From assembly GCA_013339895.1 (NCBI GenBank), contig JABACO010000008.1:8803788-8867787 (forward strand): DNA of 64,000 nt, written 5' to 3'. The translations under genes were made by a program, and so were the position numbers. The DNA is from Ephydatia muelleri. Lineage: Eukaryota; Porifera; Demospongiae; Spongillida; Spongillidae. Below the pieces are notes generated by a model. The model searched no databases. It was given only the letters and a program-made list of their open reading frames with translations, and was not told where the DNA came from. Below are positions 1 through 8,900 of the stretch, one piece after another. Every line of letters starts with the position of its first letter. Position 1 is the stretch's first letter.

Positions 1-530
1 AGGGGCTGAAACTATACATCCCACTTTATCAGCCATTCATACCGCCTGATCACATATTATTTGAAATCCACTATCCACATTATCTCTTTCATTCTTGTAT
101 ACTTTCAGAATGTCTTCAATCATCTCAAATGCTTCATACACATCTATGGCTCTACTTTGCAGCTGTATAGTAATGCCAGACAAATGAGATAAGTATCCGT
201 AAATTGTCAAGAGAACAACAATGAAGTTAAAGTTCGTAAGGCCATGAAGTATTTGTTGAGGTTCACTTCGAAGAGTTTACATCCCAATCAACAAATTAAT
301 TCTCCATATTCATGCAGATGTTGCAGATGATCAATTACATTACGAACGTCTATTAAGGCACATGAATGACTTATAACTAGATTTAATTGATGGGAACTGC
401 AGTGGATATATGTTGCAAGTGGAGACAGTTCTTGCATTTGTGCTTGAACACCAATACGCTCAGAGGACATATTGCTGGCACCATGCATCATAGCCCTCCC
501 TGGCCACAACAGGCAAATCATCATCCTTGA
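1..530 (-). pseudogene. hAT-family transposase fragment (ZMYM1-like), truncated
   Basis: The minus strand reads through a recognisable central part of a hAT transposase: a GASNMS core followed by residues like SPLATYIHCSSHQLNL near 310-500, the usual insertion-domain signature of ZMYM1/DUF4371-type hAT proteins. A further open stretch with the pattern YGYLSHLSG...IEDILKVYKNERD lies nearer the window edge (about 30-230). The two parts are in different frames and a stop interrupts the second, so it is inactive. The N-terminal BED/TTF finger and C-terminal dimerisation region are absent or outside the window. A separate plus-strand hAT remnant starts 2 kb downstream and is not its continuation. 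Confidence 0.75.
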
Positions 531-1803
531 GAAATTAAGCTACCATCCAGGGTGCTCGATCTCTGTTGTTTGCTGATATTTTTTAGAGCTGCCATGTGTT
601 TGTGTTTTACACTTTTTGTGAAATTTATTCCACGCAACACAGGGTTCATTCACAAGGCAACCCATAGTGACATGGTTATCACTGAAGAGTGCAAAAGACA
701 CCCTCAACTACAGTACTGTACACAATCCAAGGGTCCATATCGAACCATTTAAACTGAAATTGTCTGTTGCACTTCCCAAACAAAGTACAAGCTAGGGAAT
801 GCATGATCTTCAATACAGTTTAACGGAGTTAAACGCAGTTAATTTAGCAGCGCATGCGCGCGAATACACGGGATAATCGTGAGCTAGCGCAGTTGCGGAC
901 ACGTGTTCGGTGCCAATTTTGCGCGAGTTTATAAAAAATGCTTTTTTTATAACAAAGCATACTTTTCAGCAGCTGATTAGGATTAAATGCTAGTGCAAAA
1001 ATTGCGTGACTTCAGTCAACATATATGATTCCAATGTCTGGGTGAAAACTGTCTCCAGGCTGACTGAAAATAGGAGGCTGGTGAACTTGTGGTTCAAACG
1101 TTGTACTACGAACAGATGACGACAAGCATGGTTCAGTAGATGAGTGGATTTGTGACCCCGACGTACTGATGAAGCGTTTATAGTTTTAAGCTTATACAGG
1201 ACTAGGTGTAGGTGATGCCGGGATATCGCTAGTGGTGCATCAAGTGGTGGAATTTTGAGCAAGAGAGGACTGTACAGAATCATGTACAAATATTGTACTA
1301 GAAGTGTCACTGGGACTGGACTGACCTTGAGCGCTGCAGCTCTTCTTCACTACAGGCAAAAAATGCTCTATTGATTTGCAGCTCTTTTTTCTCCCTTTCC
1401 CTCTGCTCACGACGTCCCATCAAGCAAGTCGTGTGTATAAATTAACTCGCAAACTACTGATCCGAACGTAAGCCCTCCCTCCACCACCCAAGTTACGTAT
1501 TCGTACATATTAATAACATGGCTAAATTTATGATAATGATTAATCGGCCAGGTAGCTTTTAAAACATTAGCTTAGCCACGAAAAATACATGCATCTGTGG
1601 CTTAGCTTCACGGTTGGTACTGATCCGAAGTCGGAAATGGACAGACTGCGTTAAATCAGGAAATATATTCATGCATGCCCAAGCGGACTTCAAGTCCGGC
1701 GGGGTGGTGCCTCCCTGCGTACCGCCTGTACGGGCCTGGATTGGGCTTTGTGCGCTTTGTGTGAGAAGTTAGAAAAACTCAATTGGATTCATTGTTCAGA
1801 GGG
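531..1803. other. No gene recognised
   Basis: Only short chance ORFs are present (66 codons at 552-752 on plus, 106 at 990-1310 on minus). They have no recognisable domain and no convincing splice structure. The stretch is AT-rich and probably transposon-derived, given the hAT debris on both sides. Confidence 0.4.
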
Positions 1804-1935
1804 ATGGCTAGTGAGGAGGTGGAGGACATGATGGCTAGTGAGGAGGTGGAGGACATGATGGCTAGTGAGAGGGTGGAGGACATGATATCTAGTGAGGGGA
1901 TGGAAGACATGATTGCTAGTAAGGTGGAGGACAGT
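1804..1935 (+). repeat. 27-bp minisatellite encoding an acidic MASEEVEDM repeat
   Basis: Almost five tandem copies of a 27-bp unit, each nine codons reading MASEEVEDM with substitutions. The frame is open on both strands because the period is a multiple of three. A 62-codon ORF spans it, but no flanking exon or domain was recognised, so a coding role is unproven. Confidence 0.7.
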
Positions 1936-2223
1936 CAGAAGTTGGAGGATGAGGCTCAACATCGAAGATGATAAAGCATTTTGCAGACGAGCACAAAATG
2001 AAAGTGGAAGTAGGCTATGTGCTGATGAACTGATGACATCATTGACACGTGCAGCGTTCGTGCACATTGTAGTACTTAAAGTTAGCTACATTTGGTTTCA
2101 CTGTAATTTGTTTGATGCATGCACGCGTTGATTAACTACGTGAGCACAAGGCCTGGAAAGGTCTACTGCAGGCGGGTGCACCTCTTCTACTACGAGTAAT
2201 TACTAGTCACTTTGCTTCACCTA

Positions 2224-2382
2224 TGTCCCGCGAAGACCACCGAAAAGCGTACGAATTGATGATTCAAGCACACTCTGCAGCTCTTTTACCTCCGTGGATC
2301 AACGATATACCAGAATACCGAGAGTACATGGAATTTTTGTCTCGTGGTGCGTATTCACTTCCACATCGCACTGAGTGTTGAA
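2224..2382 (+). CDS. Small hypothetical ORF, 52 codons, possibly a first exon
   Basis: An ATG-initiated ORF begins MSREDHRKAYELMIQAH and ends at TGA. It is non-repetitive and has balanced composition, unlike the simple-sequence ORFs around it. A possible 5' splice site (GTGCGT) lies inside it near 2346, so it could be the first exon of a longer gene. No family was recognised. It lies just upstream of the decayed plus-strand hAT transposase and could be part of that element. Confidence 0.25.
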
Positions 2383-2639
2383 ACCAAGGTACACATATCC
2401 ATATAAAGCTGCAGCCATAGTAGCAGAAGTTTGCTTTTAAATTATGAGATATGTAGAGCATTGCTGGTTGTCAAGTGTATTAAATATGTGCTCTATAAAT
2501 GCCATGATGCATGTACTTAGAGATGTGCATGATAAAAGCATGCATGATTGTAACCTGCAAGAGAACTAACAGCTTGGTTAATATATCTTAACTTGCAGCA
2601 TATCTTTGTAGCAGATCAAAGCATCAGTGATGAGGGCTT

Positions 2640-3740
2640 CCTCCATTTCACTGACTGCAGATAGTGTTCCTGCACATGCTGGAGAGTCTTATGTCAGTGT
2701 TACTGGTCATTGGATTGATAGACAGGTTGCTACTCCATCTGGGTTGGAAATTGATCTCTGCTGTTCTAGCAGTTAAAGTAGACAAGGTGTCCCGAATATT
2801 GCTAAAGGACTGTGCCAATGTTACAAACAAAACTTAATATTATTATTATTACATTATGACATTATGACAAGATGCATGGAATTGCATACTGAATCGGTGC
2901 ATTACTTTGGAGCCATTCATTACAGAAGTATGCAGGGAAATCAATATGCAATCTTGACCAAGTATTTCACAATGGGTTTCAGCTTCCAAACTGTGCCAAC
3001 TATTGAAACCACTGCGTGAAATGTCAGTTTTGTCTGATAGAGAAAAGTACCCAACTTTATGCAGTATTTCCCCGTTTAATAACTGTATTAAACTCTGCAT
3101 TTGCAACTGAAAGCCCTCCTCCATCCTGCGCCATTCAGATGGGATGACAGAGGTGTTTGAATACTACTTGACACTTAAATCTGGATTTCGATCACGATTT
3201 CATTCAACAATGCAACTTGTTACTGATATAGCTCTTGTTCATCCTGGACACAGAAGTCTGCCTTGGCTATCACGAGCTGCTCAGAGAATGCAAGCAATTA
3301 CAAAATTCAAAGAAGAGTTACTTAACATTGCTGGGGTGCATGAATGATGAAGAAGAATCTGATGATACTGAACCCAATCCAGATCACAGCCAACTGAAAG
3401 AGAATAGAATTGGACTCGATGCATTCTTTGCATGATTTGGACACTAATGCCTCCACCAGCTGTGAGTGGGTAAAGATGCCATTGCAGATGGGTTTCGTCA
3501 TTATCTGAAGGTAGTCCACAAATTGGCGAAAGAATAATGCCATGGAATGGTGGAGCAAAAATGATTTACTTTTTCCAAATGTGGCTAGGATGGCAATGAA
3601 GTATCTTGCTATGCCCGCATCCAGCGCCCCTTCTGAACGCGTGTTTTCACAGCTAAAGCTACTTGTTGAACAAAAAAGGTAGAAGATGGATTCAGAAAGG
3701 CTTTAAAGAGTTCTGCTATTAAAACAAAAATAATAAAAAT
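2640..3740 (+). pseudogene. Decayed hAT transposase, N-proximal to dimerisation region
   Basis: Three successive signatures in the right order point to a hAT transposase on plus. Near 2640-2770 there is an RNase-H-fold entry like ISLTAD...AGESYVSVTGHWID. At about 3144-3435 there is a stretch ending in an LDAFFA-type motif. Near 3590-3700 the C-terminal hAT dimerisation motif PASSAPSERVFSQLK is clear. Stops and frame changes separate all three. It is a different copy, in opposite orientation, from the remnant at the window start. No TIRs were identified. Confidence 0.7.
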
Positions 3741-4206
3741 GTCACTATTTAATGATTCCATTACTATTACATGCTCATCGATGTAATTGCAAATTTATAT
3801 TTGGTCTTCGTACGACGTTCCTATCGCGAGGTACACATGATGAAGTGAAGGAGAACAGAACCGATGAAATGGCGGATTGGAAGTGGCGAACTGTCACTCC
3901 ACTACAACGGCACCGTGCAACGAGGTGTACGTTGTATGTACATATTTGATGTGTATTTGATAAATTATATGCCAGCGAGCGAGTAAAGGCAACGCTTCAT
4001 TATCGTTTTTAAACGCTCGGTCGAAAATGATGCCACAGAGCCAATCCTACATAGGACCCATTAGCGTGGGCCCTGATGATTCGTGCCAGTTCTAATGACC
4101 GAACCGCTCTTGGGAAGGATAATTTTCACACTACTATCAACACATTACCGCAACTGCTACATTCCAAACCAACATACACCCCCACACCCCGCCCCCGTAC
4201 CTGTGC

Positions 4207-4207
<1 letters not shown>
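3741..4207. other. No gene recognised; duplicated block begins
   Basis: No supported coding sequence. From about 4030 the sequence begins to resemble 30,330-30,440 and 31,540-31,600, marking the start of the block shared by the two Roc-COR-Death gene loci. Confidence 0.4.

Positions 4208-4243
<36 letters not shown>
4208..4243. repeat. Poly-C tract, about 36 C
   Basis: Uninterrupted C run. The equivalent position of the paralogous block carries a 39-C run at 31,604-31,642, so the tract is a conserved but length-variable feature of this repeat. Confidence 0.95.
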
Positions 4244-4244
<1 letters not shown>

Positions 4245-4309
4245 TACCTTTCACCCCATGCCGATTGACAATTCTTGGTCCATAGACTATATATAGAATC
4301 AGCTGTTAC

Positions 4310-4425
4310 AACTCTAATATGACACCCAACTTTTACAACACTAATATGACACCCAACTTTTACAACACTAATATGACACCCAACTTTTACAACACTAATA
4401 TGACACCAAACTTTTATAACACAAA
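4310..4425. repeat. 27-bp tandem repeat, about four copies
   Basis: Tandem copies of a 27-bp unit containing ACTAATATGACACCCAAC. The paralogous block has essentially a single diverged copy near 31,700-31,740, so expansion or loss happened after duplication. Confidence 0.85.
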
Positions 4426-4429
4426 CTGA

Positions 4430-5127
4430 CAAACACAGAGCAGGGGCCACAACAGCTAATTTGATTTTTTATCCTAATTTATTTAGAGGTGATGGGCCCA
4501 CATCACCTCAGGGGAAAAAACTCACTTGTGAGGAAAAAACCCATGACGTACTGCTCTGAACAACAAAAATTACATACACTTCGCATATTCACACAAGTTC
4601 CTCAGCAGGCGTCTTCTGCTTTCATCTGCGTATCGCGTTTCCATCTGCTTCCCTATGAATACCATTTCACACTTCACATGAAAATTTCCATGAGCGACTG
4701 ACCCCTTGGCTAAACACAATCCATTGAACAACATCAACGGAAAGATTCCAGCTAACACATGCACTGGCAACTTAGACTGTCCCGCTCAATTATCCTTATA
4801 TACGCTGATCACATCATGTGCTGTAAAACAATCACATACGGAGGAAGCATAGTTTCTGTCTAATTTACTACGTTCAACGGACAGGAACGTTAATACATAT
4901 AGCTCACAGCTAAAAAAAAACCGCATCGAATCAACTCTTGATTTCCAATTGATTTTGTGCAACTATTGTTACCTATTGTATATTTAGCTAATGGCTGTAG
5001 TGTCATGTCGACTTTGCTCTTTTAATCCCTTAGCATTCGAGAGAAATTAATCTCCCTGAGCTGAAGTTCAGGAACCCGGTCCTCGCTGCTGCTGGACAGT
5101 TCTGGTGTAACTCGTGTTTCCTATACC
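4430..5127. repeat. Repeat block present three times in the window
   Basis: This sequence, with its internal GAGGTGATGGGCCCACA palindromic segment, recurs at about 30,480-31,060 and 31,740-32,560. It lies in the 3' flank of gene A and of gene B. The minus strand near 4477 contains AATAAA, a possible polyadenylation signal for gene A, but a transcript end cannot be assigned. Confidence 0.6.
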
Positions 5128-5132
5128 TACAT

Positions 5133-5802
5133 CAGGGGCGTACGCAGGATTTTGAAAAGGGGGGTTACATATAGGGAAGGGATCAACTAGGGGGACCCCC
5201 CCCCCCCCCCCACGCGAAGCGCGGAAGCCCAGCAATACCATTATTTCATTGAAATCAACTAGACAATACATTTCGCTGAATAATAACTTTGCACCTGTCA
5301 TTCTTCTAGGATTTTGTTTCCACAAACAATTTACATACGTGGTCTACATCTAATTTAGCGTGGAAGTTACAATGAATTAATGCTAGAGCACTTAAGTTAG
5401 GAGGAGATTGCAATTGGGAAGGCAGAGTATCGATTTCAGCTGGTTCTGACTCGGAAGGTACCTCAATGCTATGATCATCTATATCATTGGCATACGTAAA
5501 ATATCACAAACCCCTCAAAAATCACGTTTGAAACCATGTTTTACGTCCCTCTCTATGCCTGTATGTAGTTGCTTCCAGGTTCCACATGTGCTCTTTTGGA
5601 AAAGAAGGAATTTGTCTTATGCAGCATCGTACAGAGAGCCGACTTAAAGTCTCACGTGCACACGCGGCTAATTATCGGGATGGTCCTATGTATAATGGCT
5701 TGGTGGACGTGGTTTGCCCCACCCATATTCTGGCGAAAAGGGAGGTTCGTCCGAACCCCCTCGAACCCCCCCCCCCCCCCCCCCCCCCTGCATACGCCCC
5801 TG
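5133..5802. mobile_element. 670-bp non-autonomous TIR transposon (hAT-like) with 5-bp TSD
   Basis: Terminal inverted repeats CAGGGGCGTACGCAGG (5133-5148) and CCTGCATACGCCCCTG (5787-5802) differ at one position. They are flanked directly by the 5-bp repeat TACAT (5128-5132 and 5803-5807). The paralogous block near 32,600-32,650 runs through this place without the insert, giving a natural empty site. No transposase is encoded. C runs occur inside both ends. It sits about 58 bp beyond the stop codon of gene A and so probably lies in its 3' UTR. Confidence 0.8.
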
Positions 5803-5860
5803 TACATGGTATTATGTCTTGTGTGCTACTGTTCAATGCAGCCATTCGAACAGTATTAAC

Positions 5861-5923
5861 TCAGCTAAGAGCGTGAGCATCCAGAACTCTGCACATAACT
5901 ATGCCACATGGGTTTGTCACAAG
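5861..5923 (-). CDS. Gene A exon 7: C-terminal tail and stop
   Basis: A 63-nt exon after the acceptor cttgtctttag, in phase 0, encoding LVTNPCGIVMCRVLDAHALS and TGA. Gene B has the same 63-nt exon (32688-32750) with only conservative changes and the same stop. That conservation is the main reason to accept such a short exon. Confidence 0.7.
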   Translation of the reverse strand, partial: LVTNPCGIVMCRVLDAHALS

Positions 5924-8900
5924 CTAAAGACAAGGCTACTCATTGTGGCATTCTGTATCGTGACTATCCTAGTACTTGCTTTCTACACAACTGACCCTGA
6001 TATCTTGTCCCTTCTCAAACTCGTAATTCACACATCATTAGTCCAACAACAAGACATCTGACTATGCATGAGCAATACTTACATGAATTTTAGTATTCAG
6101 CTCATTGGCTAGTGTCACTTCTCCAACAGCTGGTGAGCGTAAAGCATTGATCATGGTCTCCCACGTGTATGGACTAGTCCCCAGACTCCTCCATCTATCA
6201 AACACCTGCTCAAATGAATGTTTGCAGTCATCTGGTCTCCCAGCATTCTGAGCCTGTATTTCATCCAGGGTCCCATTTGGAAGCTTCAGCTGAACTCCAA
6301 CTAATCTCCACTTTGCAGAGATTACTGCAGCAACATCATTCATCAGATCATCAAGATTAGGGGTATGGTCATCCACTTCTGGTGAAAAGGGATACCAGAC
6401 ATGCACATCACACTGCTTAAGAGAAATAAATTCAGTAGTCATATAATTTTAATTGCATAATGAACATCACAACTGAAAGTGAGATGATTGATGCAAGTAA
6501 GGTTAGATATCTTCGAAGTAAAACTATTATCATTGTCATTTGTACCTTAATCCATGATCTCTTCATAATTGGAAAAGGTTACTGTATTATCATTATCAAT
6601 GCAATCACAGATGAAATATATTTGCACCATTATTGCAATTTTGCTGGCACCAAACATATAGAACTCCATAATGAGGGTATTAATTTGACCAGATACAAGT
6701 TTACATCTTTAGTGCTAAATGTTCAGTATCAACACCAATGAATGGTGGGGTTACGATTCTAGCTAATAACGATGCACAATTTAGTGCAATATATGTTTAT
6801 GAACTGACATGTACAACATGAATGTTGTCTAACAGTTGCAGTCTCGGGTTTCCTACTTCAACAGCACAATAAGGTAACAATGTTAACTAATGAGCTTACC
6901 AACTTGTTTGTTTTCCTGTAACCAAAGCTCTGCATTGGCACCAAGCTTTGAAAGATGAAAAGCTTTTAACACATCTTTGGAGCACACCACCTTATTGTGT
7001 TTTAAATACTTTTCTGTAAGAATAGCCAAATGCTTATATCCTAAGAGCTTGCAAGGACATAAAAAGGCAATCTGTACTCCTTCCCCACAGGCCCTACAGG
7101 CATCAACAAGACATCTTTTGATTTCTGGACACACCTCTCTTAAAACATCAACATCACCATCAAGGTGGATTTCAATGTAGGATGCATTATCTATTAGTAT
7201 GACATCGCAGCTGTTTTCAAAGCGCATCTTGATGCAGTTCGAATATACACATAACAACTTGTTTCGTTTTTTTGCAAGTGTCCACTGCTTGGATGATAGA
7301 AGTGAGGTGATGAGGAATGTGAATGATCCACACTTAAACCAACCTTTCTCGTGGCACATTGCCATTGGTGCAATGGGATCTGGACACTGAGATAGAATAT
7401 CTTGTACTCCTTGTGGGTCTAAAGTGTTTAGCAGAGATGGCATAAAATATTCATCACCATTCTCACATTTGCTGGCAATTCCAAGGTGAATCATCAAGCC
7501 AATCAAATCCTTTGGCTCAATAATTCCTTTACTGTATACCTTTGGAGACTCACTATGCAGGTATTCTAAAAGCTTTTCGGAAATAATTCCTTCATGGTTA
7601 GCTCTGACCAGCATGCCATTAAAATGCCGTTTTCTATCAAATGCAACAAATTTAACAATCTCAGATGTGATGTCAAGGATGCACTGTGGATTGGTGAAGA
7701 CCACATTGGGAAGGATAGAGGGGTAGTACAGTATGACATTAAGGTCAGAGAAGAACATAAGAGCTGCTTTGGTGTCCTCCACCATGTGAAGTCTGATGGC
7801 CACCTGGGAACATTCTTGAAGGCTTAGAACTACACCATTTGTCTTCTTGGATAGCGCCTGAATCTCTTGATGAAAAACTAACCATCGTAGAGGGATCTTT
7901 TGCGGATCCAGCAAATCTTTCATTGATCCAATGGCTTGGCAAAGTTCATTAGTAAGTTTCCTATCATCCTCACTGGGATCCTTCACATTTAATGGATAGA
8001 TTAGCTCATTTCCATCTGCTGTAAAGTACATCAGGTGATCTACTATTGATGGTGTGAGAAGCTCAAGTAGTTTCTCATTTTTATCATCCCTTGTCTCACC
8101 ATCACATTGGTCCTCTAGGTCTCGATGTGTACCAACTATTAGGAGCTTTGAGACTCTATCTTGGTCAACTGTCTGTGTAGCCTGTGCACAACACTGGAGG
8201 ATCTCCTTATTGGTCAGTAAAGAAGGAGTTGAGTAGATACAAGTACCTCCTTCATCATAGTACTGAACAGTAGGGTGGTCACTGAGCTTGTCGCACAGCC
8301 TGAGGACAAAGATGTTGAGATTAGTGTGGTGCATAAACGCAGGCAGGAGTTGATGGAACTGTGGCTGTCCTCCTGAATCAATGAAGTATATCCAGTCTAC
8401 ATCAAGAATAGGAGCTGCATCTTTGGTATTGGCTATATATGATACCAGTTGTTCCTCCACTTTTAGAAGCTCAGGAGGATCATCAGAATTGTTTACTTGC
8501 AGCATTTTAGGCTTTTCTGCTGCAGTTAATAAGTGTGGGTTATTAACATTTGAGGAGTCCACATATTCATTATCATACATATGAAGCCCCACATCTGCAT
8601 TGCTCAGAGTACTCTGAATATTAACTGAAGCTTCTCGTGAAGCCCTATTGAAATGGGGAGATGAAAGGGGATCAGTTCTTCCTTCGGCATTCTTTGATCT
8701 TGTTGCTGTATTTACACTGTATGCCAGCAGTTCAAACAGTACTTGATCGGTTACATTTTTTAGCGAAGAATTACTTCTCTGTGCTGTTTGAATCACCTGC
8801 ACTGGCTTCTCCATCACTGGTGTACTGTGCCTAATCTCTGGTGGTGCTTCATTCAACAATAAACGAAAGAGGTGTGTTTTCCCAACACCAGCTGCTCCAA

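Noticed and set aside
6379-6442. Start of the Death-domain reading frame at 6442 as a separate gene
   Set aside because: The upstream part reads through the intron. The acceptor at 6379-6380 joins the Roc-COR exon in the correct phase, and the same is true in gene B.
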